In this document: piece by piece, positions 1 to 9,794 of the stretch
Layout: each line of letters begins with the position of its first letter
Position numbering within the stretch: position 1 is the first letter of the stretch
The notes under the pieces: generated by a model
Told to the model about the DNA's origin: nothing
The model's input: only the letters and a program-made list of their open reading frames with translations
The model's database searches: none
Assembly: GCF_001634365.1 (NCBI RefSeq)
Contig: NZ_CP014578.1
Coordinates: 620,001-684,000 of the forward strand
Reading direction: 5' to 3'
Source of the DNA: Paraburkholderia phytofirmans OLGA172
Lineage (GTDB): Bacteria > Pseudomonadota > Gammaproteobacteria > Burkholderiales > Burkholderiaceae
Length of the DNA: 64,000 nt
Program-made: the position numbers and the translations under genes

Positions 1-211
1 CGTGAAGCGCAGGGTGCCGTTTTGCCGTTCGCCTGGGCAGCCGTGATCCGCGCGCATTGATCTGCGCTGTCGGTGGCTGTCCTGCCTCGCGTGTGCGGCG
101 ACTCTCCATCCGCCACGTCAGGGCTGGCCCAGCCGCCAGCAGCGCTGCGTACCCTCTACGCAAGATTCGGCGCACGATCCGGTCAACCTGAACACATTCA
201 ACGGAATCCGT
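1..211. other. Upstream region of glyA, possible tail of a preceding gene
   Basis: Frame 1 is open from base 1 to a TGA at 58-60 (19 codons). It could be the 3' end of a plus-strand gene lying outside the window, but it is too short to identify. Bases 61-211 contain no convincing gene and probably hold the glyA promoter and leader. No riboswitch-like structure was recognised. Confidence 0.25.
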
Positions 212-1459
212 ATGTTTGACAGAGCCCAAAGCACCATCGCCAACGTCGATCCTGAACTCTGGAAGGTCATCGAGCAGGAAAACCGCCGTCAGGAAGAGCA
301 CATCGAACTGATCGCGTCGGAAAACTACACGAGCCCGGCCGTGATGGCTGCGCAAGGCTCGCAACTCACCAACAAGTACGCCGAAGGGTATCCGGGCAAG
401 CGCTACTACGGCGGCTGCGAATACGTCGACGTCGCCGAGCAGCTGGCGATCGACCGCGTCAAGCAACTGTTCGGCGCCGAAGCCGCCAACGTGCAGCCGA
501 ACTCCGGCTCGCAGGCGAACCAGGGCGTGTTCTTCGCCATGCTCAAGCCGGGCGACACGATCATGGGCATGAGCCTCGCGCACGGCGGCCACCTGACGCA
601 CGGTTCGCCGGTCAACATGTCGGGCAAGTGGTTCAACGTGGTGAGCTACGGCCTGAACGAAGCCGAAGACATCGACTACGACGCGGCTGAAAAGCTCGCA
701 CAAGAGCACAAGCCGAAGCTGATCGTGGCTGGCGCCTCCGCATTCGCGCTGCGTATCGATTTCGAACGCATGTCGAAGATCGCCAAGTCGGTTGGCGCGT
801 ACTTCATGGTCGACATGGCGCACTACGCGGGTCTGATCGCCGCGGGCGTCTATCCGAACCCGGTGCCGCATGCCGACTTCGTCACCACCACCACGCACAA
901 GAGCCTGCGCGGCCCGCGCGGCGGCGTGATCCTGATGAAAGCCGAGTTCGAAAAGCAGATCAATTCGGCAATATTCCCGGGCATTCAGGGTGGTCCGCTG
1001 ATGCACGTGATCGCCGGCAAGGCCGTCGCGTTCAAGGAAGCCCTGTCGCCGGAGTTCAAGACGTATCAGCAGCAAGTCGTCGAGAACGCGCGCGTGCTGG
1101 CTGAAACGCTGGTCAAGCGTGGTCTGCGCATCGTCTCGGGCCGCACCGAAAGCCACGTGATGCTGGTCGACCTTCGCGCGAAGAAAATCACCGGCAAGGC
1201 AGCGGAAGCTGCGCTCGGCGCGGCGCACATCACGGTCAACAAGAACGCGATTCCGAACGACCCGGAAAAACCGTTCGTCACGAGCGGTGTGCGTCTCGGC
1301 TCGCCGGCCATGACCACGCGTGGCTTTGGGGTCAAGGAAGCGGAGCAGGTAGGTAACCTGATCGCCGACGTGCTGGACAACCCGGAAGACACTGCCACGA
1401 TTGAACGTGTGCGCGCGCAAGTCGCCGAGCTGACCCAGCGCTTCCCGGTTTACCGCTAA
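212..1459 (+). CDS. glyA: Serine hydroxymethyltransferase
   Basis: This PLP enzyme interconverts serine plus tetrahydrofolate with glycine plus 5,10-methylene-tetrahydrofolate in the cytoplasm, supplying one-carbon units. The 415-residue length is normal for bacterial GlyA. The N-terminal stretch with [11 protein letters not shown] and the Tyr/Gly-rich [14 protein letters not shown] segment are family signatures. The PLP-binding lysine lies in [14 protein letters not shown] near residue 229. nrdR begins 6 bases after the stop, so the two genes are very probably cotranscribed. The start is the ATG at 212, after an A-rich stretch (acacattcaacggaatccgt). Identification is secure. Confidence 0.98.
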   Translation: MFDRAQSTIANVDPELWKVIEQENRRQEEHIELIASENYTSPAVMAAQGSQLTNKYAEGYPGKRYYGGCEYVDVAEQLAIDRVKQLFGAEAANVQPNSGSQANQGVFFAMLKPGDTIMGMSLAHGGHLTHGSPVNMSGKWFNVVSYGLNEAEDIDYDAAEKLAQEHKPKLIVAGASAFALRIDFERMSKIAKSVGAYFMVDMAHYAGLIAAGVYPNPVPHADFVTTTTHKSLRGPRGGVILMKAEFEKQINSAIFPGIQGGPLMHVIAGKAVAFKEALSPEFKTYQQQVVENARVLAETLVKRGLRIVSGRTESHVMLVDLRAKKITGKAAEAALGAAHITVNKNAIPNDPEKPFVTSGVRLGSPAMTTRGFGVKEAEQVGNLIADVLDNPEDTATIERVRAQVAELTQRFPVYR

Positions 1460-1465
1460 GCCGCC

Positions 1466-1948
1466 ATGCACTGCCCCTTCTGCCGTCACGCCGATACGCA
1501 GGTTGTGGATTCCCGCGTATCCGAAGACGGCGCGACGATTCGCCGGCGCCGCCGCTGCCCGGCCTGCGACAAACGTTTCACGACGTATGAGCGGGTCGAG
1601 CTGGCGTTGCCGTCGGTCGTCAAGAAGGATGGCAGCCGCACGGAATTCGATCGCCGCAAGATCGTCGCAAGCATGCAGCTGGCGCTGCGCAAGCGCCCGG
1701 TGGCAGCGGACGCGATCGACGCGGCAGTCGCCCGCATCGAGTATCAACTGCTCGGCAGCGGCGAGCGTGAGGTGCGCAGCGAGCGCCTCGGCGAACTCGT
1801 GATGAACGAGCTGCGTGCGCTCGATACGATTGCCTATGTTCGTTTCGCCTCTGTCTACCGGCGCTTCGAAGACGTTTCCGAATTCGAGGACGTGATCGAA
1901 GAATTTCGCCGCGCCTCTTCTCCTCCCAAGCCGTCCCGCAAGCGCTGA
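1466..1948 (+). CDS. nrdR: Transcriptional repressor NrdR
   Basis: NrdR is a zinc-ribbon and ATP-cone repressor of ribonucleotide reductase genes that senses ATP/dATP. The 160 residues begin with a Cys4 zinc ribbon (CPFC near residue 3, CPAC near residue 31), followed by RFTTYERVE and an ATP-cone domain at about residues 49-139 ([16 protein letters not shown] is its typical start). The extended basic C-terminus (PPKPSRKR) is common in beta-proteobacteria. It sits 6 bp downstream of glyA in the same orientation, a known Burkholderia arrangement. About 200 bp without genes follow before the pilin operon. Confidence 0.97.
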   Translation: MHCPFCRHADTQVVDSRVSEDGATIRRRRRCPACDKRFTTYERVELALPSVVKKDGSRTEFDRRKIVASMQLALRKRPVAADAIDAAVARIEYQLLGSGEREVRSERLGELVMNELRALDTIAYVRFASVYRRFEDVSEFEDVIEEFRRASSPPKPSRKR

Positions 1949-2153
1949 TTGCTGTCGCGCCTGAAGTGGCGCGCCAGGTTCCGTTTTCCGCTGCGTAGGT
2001 TTGCGCATCTGCATCTCCGCTCCCGTTATGGTTCGTCACGCGTGCATTTTTGCGCGGGATAGCGTCTGAGTGCCAGCTGGCCATTCGGCCGATTGTTGAC
2101 CCGTTTGCGAGTCGCTACATTGGCGGCATTCTTTGAAACGATCAGGGATGCAG

Positions 2154-2714
2154 ATGAAATGGCATGCAGTCTGTTTGAGGCCGCACCGCGGCTTTACGCT
2201 TGTCGAAACACTGGCTGTTGTCGCGCTGCTGGCGGTATTCGCGGTGATGGCGACGCCGTCGTTCGTTGCATGGCACCTGCGGGACCAGGTCGACGCACGC
2301 GCGAAAGCGCTGGCCGCAACGCTCGCCTATGCGCGCAGCGAAGCGTTGCGCCGCGGTACTCGTGTCACGGTGTGCCGAATCGACGCGGCGCGGCATTGTC
2401 TTGCCGCAGGGCAAACTTGTGGCAACGGCGTCACGGACTGGTCGTGCGGCTGGGCCGTATTGGCCGAGCGCGGTGGCACGCTCTCGCTACTGCGCGCGCA
2501 TCCTTTGCTCGCAGCGGTCAGCATTACCGGGACGCAGACAAACCTCACGTTTACACCACCGGCTGGGCAGTTGATCGGCACTTTTCGCAGCTTTGATATT
2601 GCGCCGCGCGTACCGTCGAAAGCGACTCAGGGCAACAAATGGCGGCGCTGCATCCGCATCGCGGCGGGCGGGCGCGCGCGAATCGTCGAGGGCGCGTGTG
2701 GAGCGGCATCGTGA
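2154..2714 (+). CDS. Type IV minor pilin, GspH/FimT family
   Basis: This is a pseudopilin of the FimT/GspH type that would prime type IV pilus assembly in the inner membrane. The prepilin-peptidase site RG/FTLVE sits near residue 13, followed by a hydrophobic helix (TLAVVALLAVFAVMATPSF) and a globular domain with several cysteines. The ATG at 2154 is preferred because AGGG at 2144-2147 lies 6 bases upstream; an ATG at 2148 and a TTG at 2133 are alternatives. It is the first gene of a five-gene operon, and its TGA overlaps the GTG of the next gene. Confidence 0.85.
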   Translation: MKWHAVCLRPHRGFTLVETLAVVALLAVFAVMATPSFVAWHLRDQVDARAKALAATLAYARSEALRRGTRVTVCRIDAARHCLAAGQTCGNGVTDWSCGWAVLAERGGTLSLLRAHPLLAAVSITGTQTNLTFTPPAGQLIGTFRSFDIAPRVPSKATQGNKWRRCIRIAAGGRARIVEGACGAAS

Positions 2715-3169
2715 GCCGATATCTGTCGAACCCATGGTCGCGCAGCTGCCCAGCAAGGTGCTCAACAAGGCATAGAGGCAGTTCGCTGATCGAAGTGATG
2801 CTGGCCGTTGCCCTGATGGCAGTGACGGCGCTCGGGTTGATCGCCGGTCAATTGTGGACCGCGCGCGAAGCCCGTGCGATGGCAATGCGCGAGCACGCGG
2901 CATGGATAGCCGATTCCGTCGCCGAAGCGATGCGCGAGGCCTCGGCAGGCGATTCTGCGATCAGGCAATGGAGCGCCCGTGCAGCGGCCCGGTTGCCGCA
3001 TGGCGAAGCGTCGGTCGGGGAAAGCAGCGGCGTGTCTGCCGCACGTGTCACGTGGACGGCCCTGCGTGACACGCCGCGCGCCGACGCTGTCATCGACAAG
3101 CCCGAGTCGTGCGGCGGCGCAGATGTTCCCGGAGGCTCCTCATGCGTTGCGCTGGCGTTCGCGAAATGA
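2711..3169 (+). CDS. Type IV minor pilin, PilV-like
   Basis: This is a small prepilin-like protein (152 residues) with cleavage site RG/SSLIEVML near residue 24, followed by a hydrophobic helix (LAVALMAVTALGLIAGQLW). The GTG at 2711 overlaps the upstream TGA (GTGA), giving translational coupling; it is preferred over an ATG at 2639 lying deep inside the upstream gene. PilV-type minor pilins join PilW, PilX and PilE in the priming complex of the type IVa pilus. The family call rests on the N-terminal motif, size and operon position, because minor pilins diverge strongly elsewhere. Confidence 0.8.
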   Translation: MSRYLSNPWSRSCPARCSTRHRGSSLIEVMLAVALMAVTALGLIAGQLWTAREARAMAMREHAAWIADSVAEAMREASAGDSAIRQWSARAAARLPHGEASVGESSGVSAARVTWTALRDTPRADAVIDKPESCGGADVPGGSSCVALAFAK

Positions 3170-3975
3170 CGCAGCGTATAGATATCGCGCGTGGTCATAC
3201 GCTCGTCGAGTTTGTGATCGCAATTGCGCTCGGACTGGTGGTAACCGCCGGCACGGTCTCGCTCTATACAACCCAGCGTAACGTGTTCGAACGCGCGGGC
3301 GATGCGATGCGGATCCGCGATGCTGGCCTGACCGCGCTTACGCTGATGGGCCAGCAACTTCAAATGGCCGGTTTCGTGCCCGCGGATGTCATGAGGTTCA
3401 ATAGTCCCTCACCCTTATTCGGCTGTTCGGAAGGGCGCCCGACCGGCGCGGACGACAGCGTTGCCTGCGAGGCGTTGCCGAGCCGCTCGGACGGCATCGC
3501 GATTCGCTATGTCGGGGACAACGTTTCGACGTGGCCGTCAACGACCGGCCAATCGACCGACTGCCTCGGCCAGGCTGTAACGAACAACCATGCGGCACTC
3601 GAGGGGCAGGGCGTGCTGGTGGTCAACCGATACTTCGCCAGGGTCAGCGGGTCGACGGGCGAGCCGGAACTTTACTGCGAAGGCAATGGCAAGGCAGGGT
3701 CCGCGCAGCCGCTGGTTGAAGGCGTCGAGCGAGTGCGGCTCAAGTACTGGCTGGCCGGCGGCCTGACTGCAATAGACGCGTCGGGGGTGACGGCCGGTCA
3801 ATGGGCAAAGATCGTCGCCGTCGATCTCTGCGTGCTCGTCCGCGGAGCGCCACAAGGACGGCGTGTGCGCTATGTCGATTGCGACGGCGCGAGCGCTCTT
3901 GGCGCCGACATGCGGGCACGGCAGGCTTTCTGGCGGCGGGTGGCGATACGCAATCACGCGGAGGATCCACTGTGA
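3142..3975 (+). CDS. Type IV pilus assembly protein, PilW-like
   Basis: This is a prepilin-type protein of 277 residues. The cleavage site RG/HTLVEFVIAIALGLVV is near residue 15, and the rest is a large pseudopilin domain, consistent with PilW. The ATG at 3142 is chosen because GGAGG at 3131-3135 lies 6 bases upstream; it overlaps the end of the PilV-like gene by 28 bases. An ATG at 3166 forming an ATGA overlap is the alternative. Its own TGA overlaps the GTG of the PilX-like gene. It is likely part of the inner-membrane minor pilin priming complex. Confidence 0.82.
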   Translation: MRCAGVREMTQRIDIARGHTLVEFVIAIALGLVVTAGTVSLYTTQRNVFERAGDAMRIRDAGLTALTLMGQQLQMAGFVPADVMRFNSPSPLFGCSEGRPTGADDSVACEALPSRSDGIAIRYVGDNVSTWPSTTGQSTDCLGQAVTNNHAALEGQGVLVVNRYFARVSGSTGEPELYCEGNGKAGSAQPLVEGVERVRLKYWLAGGLTAIDASGVTAGQWAKIVAVDLCVLVRGAPQGRRVRYVDCDGASALGADMRARQAFWRRVAIRNHAEDPL

Positions 3976-4550
3976 CACGAGGACTGCGCGATTCAATGCA
4001 CCGTGCGTCGTCGAAATATTTGGCATGTCTTATCTGTACCGGTCGCAGATCACGCGTTTGCAATCGCGGTACCGTGCTGCCGATCGTCCTGCTGATTTCC
4101 GCGATGATGTTGACCACCTCCGCGGCCTGGTTCGAAACAACGCTTGCGGCGGCACGCGGCTCGAGCAACGTGCGCGACTATTTGCAGGCATTTCATGCCG
4201 CGGATTCGGCGCTGACCCTCTGCGCCCGGAGCGTGGTGGCCGCGGCAGCTTTCGAGCCGCGGCCCGCGGTGCCACTCTCACCCGGCGAGCCGACGCAATG
4301 GAAGCACGAAGCCGCCTTTGAAGCCGGCGCCGTCGCGCCTGTCGCGCAATGGCCCGGATCGCTGCGTGCGCCGCAATGCTTGATCGAAGCGTGGCGTCTC
4401 GGCACTCGCGCCGATGCCCGAGCCTATTTACTGACTTCGCGTGGCTTCGGCCGGACCAAAGAGTCGCAGGTGTGGTTGCAAATGGAGCTCGTGATCGCAG
4501 GTGAACAAATCGAGCACCATTGGCGCCGCGTCGCCGCGCGCCCATTTTGA
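3972..4550 (+). CDS. Type IV pilus assembly protein, PilX-like
   Basis: The predicted protein has 192 residues with the N-terminal PilX pattern: a Gly followed by a hydrophobic helix without the usual Glu (RGTVLPIVLLISAMMLTTSAAW, near residues 35-55). The GTG at 3972 overlaps the PilW-like stop (GTGA), with GAGGATCC a few bases upstream; an ATG at 3996 is possible. The order FimT-PilV-PilW-PilX-PilE matches minor pilin operons of other proteobacteria, which supports the call more than sequence does. No PilY1 adhesin gene is present in the window. Confidence 0.75.
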   Translation: MTRGLRDSMHRASSKYLACLICTGRRSRVCNRGTVLPIVLLISAMMLTTSAAWFETTLAAARGSSNVRDYLQAFHAADSALTLCARSVVAAAAFEPRPAVPLSPGEPTQWKHEAAFEAGAVAPVAQWPGSLRAPQCLIEAWRLGTRADARAYLLTSRGFGRTKESQVWLQMELVIAGEQIEHHWRRVAARPF

Positions 4551-4560
4551 CGGGAAGTTC

Positions 4561-4992
4561 ATGACAAGGCCGCAGGCATCCGCATTTACGCTACTGGAAC
4601 TGATGGTCGCGCTGGCGATTGCTGCCACACTCGTCGTGTTTGCCGTGCCCTCGTACCGGAGCCATGTCGCGCGAACACACAGGATCGACGCGGCGTCCGC
4701 CCTTTATCGGGCAGCACAGTTTGTCGAGGGAGCGGCAGGCGATGGCACCGCGACATTGCCGCCGGGTCTGGACCAGGCGCCGCAATTCGGCACGCCAATC
4801 TACCGGTTGCACGTGCTGCCGGCGGATGACGCAAACGGTGGCTACTCGGTCGAGGCAGCGCCGGCCGAAATCGGCCCAATGCGCGACGATGCGTGCGGCA
4901 CCTTCACTCTGGATGCGACAGGGTTGCGGGGCAATAGAAGCGCTGCAAACGGTACAGCGCCGGCAAGCGGTGAGTGCTGGAATGCGCGCTAG
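4561..4992 (+). CDS. Type IV pilin, PilE-like minor pilin
   Basis: This 143-residue pilin has the cleavage site A/FTLLELMVALAIAATLVVF at about residues 8-9 and the VPSYRSHVARTHR segment that is strongly characteristic of PilE minor pilins. Two late cysteines (DDACGTF and GECWN) match the usual C-terminal disulphide loop. The ATG at 4561 lies 10 bp after the PilX-like stop with GGGAAG upstream; a GTG at 4501 inside the previous gene is the alternative. It is the last gene of the operon, and the next gene is on the other strand. Confidence 0.85.
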   Translation: MTRPQASAFTLLELMVALAIAATLVVFAVPSYRSHVARTHRIDAASALYRAAQFVEGAAGDGTATLPPGLDQAPQFGTPIYRLHVLPADDANGGYSVEAAPAEIGPMRDDACGTFTLDATGLRGNRSAANGTAPASGECWNAR

Positions 4993-5069
4993 GGAGCACT
5001 ACCGGGAAACGAGCCGACCAGGGAATCAAAACGCAATGGCACGCCAATAGACCGTTCTTGGGCCGCGTT

Positions 5070-5549
5070 TCAGTACCCGCTATCAGCAGCCTCTTTCTTG
5101 TCGTCGGTCGACGTGGCGGATTCGCTCTTCATCTGCTTCCAGATTCGATACGCTTCCCAGCCGGCAAGCGCAAGGCTGCCCCATTTGAGCGCGGGTTTTG
5201 CACCCGCTGTAATAGTCGCGCGTAATGGCTTGGCCAACAGCAGCGAAGCGATCGAACTGATGAGCGGATACTGTTTGAGGAGTGCGCCGATGCTCGCTGC
5301 GTTGAGGAAGCTCGTATTCGATCCGCGACCCACGCGCATGCCACCGAAGCCCGGCAAAATGAATTTGAGCCAGCTGAAGTGGGTGACAGCCTTCCGCAAT
5401 TCGATGGTCGCCTGCACGAGTTCCATGCGCTCGACATCCGCGCGCACCAGCAGCAATTCCTTGCGCAGCGCTCGCAGATGCGGCGCACTCAGATCTTTGG
5501 CCTGGTAGCGTTTGTTGCGAAATGCGGTATCGGAATGGCTTTGGCTCAT
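5070..5549 (-). CDS. DUF3318-like small protein
   Basis: The 159-residue protein has a charged N-terminal half (RALRKELLLVRADVERMELVQ), a middle part rich in Gly, Leu and Ile (LKFILPGFGGMRVGRG) and a weakly hydrophobic segment near residues 105-135. I recall such proteins annotated as DUF3318 in Burkholderia, next to YqjE and ElaB-type genes as here. The function is unknown; association with the inner membrane is likely. Its ATG overlaps the TGA of a possible 42-codon frame upstream. Confidence 0.75.
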   Translation of the reverse strand: MSQSHSDTAFRNKRYQAKDLSAPHLRALRKELLLVRADVERMELVQATIELRKAVTHFSWLKFILPGFGGMRVGRGSNTSFLNAASIGALLKQYPLISSIASLLLAKPLRATITAGAKPALKWGSLALAGWEAYRIWKQMKSESATSTDDKKEAADSGY

Positions 5550-5674
5550 GGCGTGTCGGCGGCAGTGGAAGTGGAGCGGTCAAACAGTGCTGCAAATCGC
5601 TCGATGTGTTTGCGAAGTGTCTCCAAAGGCGCAGGGCGTTTGAGGTATGCCCATGAGCCCATTACGCCTGCCAT
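5546..5674 (-). CDS. Possible 42-residue protein between the YqjE and DUF3318 genes
   Basis: A short frame fills the gap between two cotranscribed genes. Its ATG lies one base after the YqjE-type gene stop, and its TGA overlaps the DUF3318 ATG (ATGA). The translation begins MAGVMGSWAYLKRPAPLETL and shows no known domain. The tight junctions on both sides argue for real translation or at least for coupling; the short length argues against. It could equally be a spacer. Confidence 0.35.
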   Translation of the reverse strand: MAGVMGSWAYLKRPAPLETLRKHIERFAALFDRSTSTAADTP

Positions 5675-5675
5675 A

Positions 5676-6062
5676 TCACGGTTTGCGGAACACGTCGCGG
5701 TCTTTTTCGAACTCGGCAAGGGTGGCTTCGAACACCATCGGGGCATTGCGCAAACCGCTGCGCGCTTTCAGTGCACAGGCTATTCCCGCAATGGCATAAA
5801 CCGCCGTGATGCTGGCGAGCGCCTGCCACCGGTAGGTGTCCCAGAACGCGATGGCGATCAGGGCCGTCAATGCGATCAAGGCCATTGTCGCGAGCATCAT
5901 GGCGGCGAGGCCGAGGAACAGCACGCCGATCAGACGATCTTTTTCTTCGGCGAGTTCGATGCCGACCAGTTCAAGCCGCGTTTGCAAAATGGCAAACACG
6001 GATCCGATGATACGGCGCAACGGACTATGTTCGCCGTGCTGCGATGGTGTTTCGATCGTCAT
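5676..6062 (-). CDS. Phage-holin-superfamily membrane protein, YqjE-like
   Basis: The 128-residue inner-membrane protein has an amphipathic N-terminus (AILQTRLELVGIELAEEKDRL) followed by two transmembrane helices (about residues 46-70 and 75-95), the pattern of the YqjE/holin-X family. In enterobacteria yqjE is linked to yqjD/elaB, as it is here. Despite the family name, lysis is not implied; members are stationary-phase membrane proteins of unclear role. It is probably cotranscribed with the ElaB-like gene upstream. Confidence 0.85.
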   Translation of the reverse strand: MTIETPSQHGEHSPLRRIIGSVFAILQTRLELVGIELAEEKDRLIGVLFLGLAAMMLATMALIALTALIAIAFWDTYRWQALASITAVYAIAGIACALKARSGLRNAPMVFEATLAEFEKDRDVFRKP

Positions 6063-6219
6063 GGCTATGGGCGTTGCGCGTGGTGGCCTAACGGGCGCGT
6101 GAAAACGAGCGCGCCAAGAAAAGCGGACCGGCCAGGCGTGCGCCGGTCAACTTGATTCGCTGGTGCGCCGGAGGCGATTCGCCCCGGCAGCCTCACCAGT
6201 GTCAGCAGTGTCGGCAGTG

Positions 6220-6522
6220 TTACTTGCGGTTGATCAACAGCCCCAGCAGTACGCCGGCACCCGCGGCGATGCCGATGGATGCCCACGGATGCTCATGCAC
6301 GTAATCGTCGGTGGCGCGTGCGGCCTTCTTACCTTTCTCGACCACCACGACCTGCACGTCAGCCGCCTTTTCCTTAGCCTGCTTCAGGCGCGTAAGCGCC
6401 GTTTCACGCAGTTCCGAAGCGCGCTCGCCGGTGGCGCTCGCGGCCTGTTTCAGCAAATCTTCAGCGTCCGCGAGGACGGTTTTGATATCCGACATCAATC
6501 TCTCCTTGTTGACTTCCGACAT
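6220..6522 (-). CDS. ElaB/YqjD/DUF883 family protein
   Basis: The 100-residue protein has a long amphipathic helix rich in Ala, Lys and Glu (about residues 10-75), the conserved motif DDYVHEHPWASIGIAAGAG and a C-terminal glycine-rich transmembrane anchor (VLLGLLINRK). This is the standard DUF883 layout. E. coli homologues bind ribosomes at the inner membrane in stationary phase; that is family knowledge, not shown here. It heads the minus-strand group with the YqjE-like and DUF3318-like genes. The 157 bp between it and the YqjE-like gene contain nothing recognised. Confidence 0.9.
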   Translation of the reverse strand: MSEVNKERLMSDIKTVLADAEDLLKQAASATGERASELRETALTRLKQAKEKAADVQVVVVEKGKKAARATDDYVHEHPWASIGIAAGAGVLLGLLINRK

Positions 6523-6880
6523 TGACAGCTCCCTTTCGTCTCACGCCACGCGTGAATCGTAACCAAAGAAACGACCGCTGGCGAGCGTGGCGCCAGATTC
6601 ACGAAAACGAACGCATGAACCGTTCCCGGTTGAAGCAAAGCCTTAAAAAGTCCACCTTTGCGGCACCGTGCAGCAAAGTTTGCCTAAGATGGAGTTGATC
6701 TGTCCCGCAAAGTTTCCACTAAATCGGTGAAAATTACAAAAACGCATAAAGTAGTGATGCGATGTTGGTTCGTTGTGTACCTTCACTCCCGTATGCTGTA
6801 CTTTTGCCTGGCGCGCTTTAGCGCGGCGTCGCGGGCGAATGCTCGCGCGGAATGTCCGAATACAAACAAGGAGCTGCCTT

Positions 6881-7534
<654 letters not shown>

Positions 7535-7571
7535 CGAAGCGCGCCGTTAGCTTCAGCGCGGCGCCGCAACG

Positions 7572-7606
7572 AAAAAAGGCCAGTTCAAAAGAACCGGCCT
7601 TTTTTC
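7572..7606 (+). terminator. Intrinsic terminator after the peroxiredoxin gene
   Basis: A 9-bp stem with one mismatch (ggccagttc / gaaccggcc, loop aaaa) is flanked by six A on the left and six T on the right. It could act in both directions, although gcdH on the other strand ends further right at 7682. Confidence 0.85.
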
Positions 7607-7681
7607 ATTTCTACGTTATCTACTTTCCGATTTTCCATTCAGCGGCCAGAACGAAACGCCGCGATCAAGGCAATCAGCGCA

Positions 7682-8872
7682 TCAGAAAAACGCCTGAATC
7701 CCCGTTTGCGCGCGCCCGAGGATCAGCGCGTGAATGTCGTGCGTCCCTTCGTACGTGTTCACGACTTCCAGATTGACCAGATGCCGTGCAATGCCGAATT
7801 CGTCGGAGATACCGTTGCCGCCGAGCATGTCGCGCGCGAGCCGTGCAATGTCCAATGCCTTGCCGCACGAATTGCGTTTCATGATCGACGTAATTTCGAC
7901 GGCGGCAGTGCCTTCGTCTTTCATGCGGCCGAGGCGCAGCACGCCTTGCAGGCCGAGCGTGATTTCGGTTTGCATGTCGGCGAGCTTTTTCTGGATCAAC
8001 TGGTTTGCGGCGAGCGGCCGGCCGAACTGCTTGCGATCCAGCACATATTGACGCGCGGTATGCCAGCATGCTTCAGCCGCGCCGAGCGCGCCCCACGCAA
8101 TACCGTAACGCGCCGAGTTCAGGCACGTGAAGGGACCGCGCAAGCCGCTGACTTCGGGGAAGCGGTTCTCTTCCGGCACGAACACGTCGTCGAGCACGAT
8201 TTCGCCGGTGATCGAAGCGCGCAAACCCACCTTGCTATGGATGGTCGGCGCCGACAGTCCCTTCCAGCCCTTCTCGAGAATGAAGCCGCGGATCGAATCC
8301 TTGCCGTCTTCCTCGAGCTTCGCCCACACGACGAACACGTCGGCGATCGGCGAATTGGTGATCCACATCTTCGAGCCCGACAGCAAATAGCCGCCGTCAA
8401 CCTTTTTCGCCCGCGTGATCATGCTGCCCGGATCGGAGCCGTGGTTCGGCTCGGTCAGGCCGAAGCAGCCGATCCATTCGCCGGTAACGAGCTTCGGCAG
8501 GTACTTCTGCTTTTGCGCTTCCGAGCCGAATTCGTAGATAGGCACCATCACGAGCGACGACTGCACCGACATCATCGACCGGTAGCCGGAATCGACGCGC
8601 TCCACTTCCCGCGCGATCAGACCGTATGCCACGTAGTTCAGACCGGGGCCGCCGTACTGCTCGGGAATCGTCGGGCCGAGCAGGCCCAGTTCGCCCATTT
8701 CGCGGAAGATCTCGATGTCGGTCTTCTCGTGACGGAACGCTTCGAGCACGCGCGGCTGCAGCTTGTCCTGCGAGTAAGCGGCGGCGGCGTCGCGCACCAT
8801 GCGTTCGTCTTCGGTGAGCTGCTGATCCAGCAGCAGCGGGTCTTCCCAGTGAAACTGCGCGGCCTCTGCCAT
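7682..8872 (-). CDS. gcdH: Glutaryl-CoA dehydrogenase
   Basis: This FAD acyl-CoA dehydrogenase oxidises and decarboxylates glutaryl-CoA to crotonyl-CoA in lysine, tryptophan and glutarate breakdown. The 396-residue length is typical. Evidence includes [17 protein letters not shown] (flavin and substrate region), [16 protein letters not shown] and the C-terminal catalytic region [18 protein letters not shown] containing the catalytic glutamate. The TEPNHGSDP and YEGTHDIH patterns separate it from straight-chain acyl-CoA dehydrogenases. A divergent IclR regulator starts 105 bp upstream and probably controls it. Confidence 0.95.
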   Translation of the reverse strand: MAEAAQFHWEDPLLLDQQLTEDERMVRDAAAAYSQDKLQPRVLEAFRHEKTDIEIFREMGELGLLGPTIPEQYGGPGLNYVAYGLIAREVERVDSGYRSMMSVQSSLVMVPIYEFGSEAQKQKYLPKLVTGEWIGCFGLTEPNHGSDPGSMITRAKKVDGGYLLSGSKMWITNSPIADVFVVWAKLEEDGKDSIRGFILEKGWKGLSAPTIHSKVGLRASITGEIVLDDVFVPEENRFPEVSGLRGPFTCLNSARYGIAWGALGAAEACWHTARQYVLDRKQFGRPLAANQLIQKKLADMQTEITLGLQGVLRLGRMKDEGTAAVEITSIMKRNSCGKALDIARLARDMLGGNGISDEFGIARHLVNLEVVNTYEGTHDIHALILGRAQTGIQAFF

Positions 8873-8977
8873 GACGTATCTCCTGATTCCTTAGCTTGGC
8901 TAAAACGGATTTGAGCTTGACTTAAGTTCCGCTATGCGGAACAATGTTTTGCAAACCACGTCCGAGTGTACCACCCC

Positions 8978-9763
8978 ATGACGCCTACATCTACTCTCTC
9001 CGACCCGCTCGACGAGCGCAAATTCGTCGTCGCCCTCGCACGTGGGCTGGACTTGCTGCGCGCGTTCAAGCCGGGCGAAACGATGCTCGGCAATCGCGAT
9101 TTCGTCGAACGCACGGGTTTGCCGAAGGCGACCGTCAACCGTTTGGCCTACACGCTGACCGTGCTCGGCTATCTGCGGCTCGACGAAACTCTGGGTAAAT
9201 ATGCGCTCGACGCCGGCGTGCTGTCGCTAGGTTTCGCGCTGCTCTCGGGCACCGACACGCTCGAACTCGCGCGTCCACATATGCGCGCCTTCGCTCGCGA
9301 GGTGGGCGCGGCGGTGTCGCTCGGGTGCCGCGACGGCCTCGACATGATCTATCTGGAGACGATCCGCAGCGAAACCGCGCTGACGCTCGGACTCGCCTCC
9401 GGTTCAAAACTGTCGATGCTGACGAGTTCGATGGGGCGCGCGTATCTGGCGGTGCAGCCATTGGACGTGCGCGCCGCGTTGCTGGTCGAGCTTAAGAAGG
9501 CCGCCGGCAAAGAGGGCGCTGCCTTGCTGGCGGATGCCGAAAAGGAAATCGAAGCCTTCGCGCAGGAACGCTGCTGCTATTCGTTCCGCGCGTGGCACGA
9601 CGACGTGAACGCGGTCGCGGTGCCGTTTCGCGAGCCGCGCGAGGGCCGCTGGCTGGTGCTGAGTTGCAGCGGGCCGGCGTCGTCGATGGGGGAGGAGGTG
9701 TTTCGGGAAAACGTGGCGCCGCGCCTGAAGGCGCTAGCGCGCCGTTTGGGGGATACCGGCTGA
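8978..9763 (+). CDS. IclR family transcriptional regulator
   Basis: The 261-residue protein has an N-terminal winged helix-turn-helix (about residues 14-75; RGLDLLRAFKPGE, then TGLPKATVNRLAYTLTVLGYL) and a C-terminal IclR effector domain (DMIYLETIRSE through VAVPFREP and LSCSGPASSM). The ATG at 8978 is preferred over a GTG at 8966. The divergent position next to gcdH suggests control of glutaryl-CoA metabolism, with glutarate or a CoA ester as a possible effector; that is inference from synteny. It converges with the EAL-like gene downstream. Confidence 0.92.
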   Translation: MTPTSTLSDPLDERKFVVALARGLDLLRAFKPGETMLGNRDFVERTGLPKATVNRLAYTLTVLGYLRLDETLGKYALDAGVLSLGFALLSGTDTLELARPHMRAFAREVGAAVSLGCRDGLDMIYLETIRSETALTLGLASGSKLSMLTSSMGRAYLAVQPLDVRAALLVELKKAAGKEGAALLADAEKEIEAFAQERCCYSFRAWHDDVNAVAVPFREPREGRWLVLSCSGPASSMGEEVFRENVAPRLKALARRLGDTG

Positions 9764-9794
9764 AGCGTTGGCAGCTAACCCCAGGCTAATTCAA

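Noticed and set aside
5676..6062. Phage lysis holin or prophage remnant
   Set aside because: The holin-superfamily label applies to YqjE-type membrane proteins. The gene sits in the usual ElaB/YqjE cluster and no phage genes surround it.
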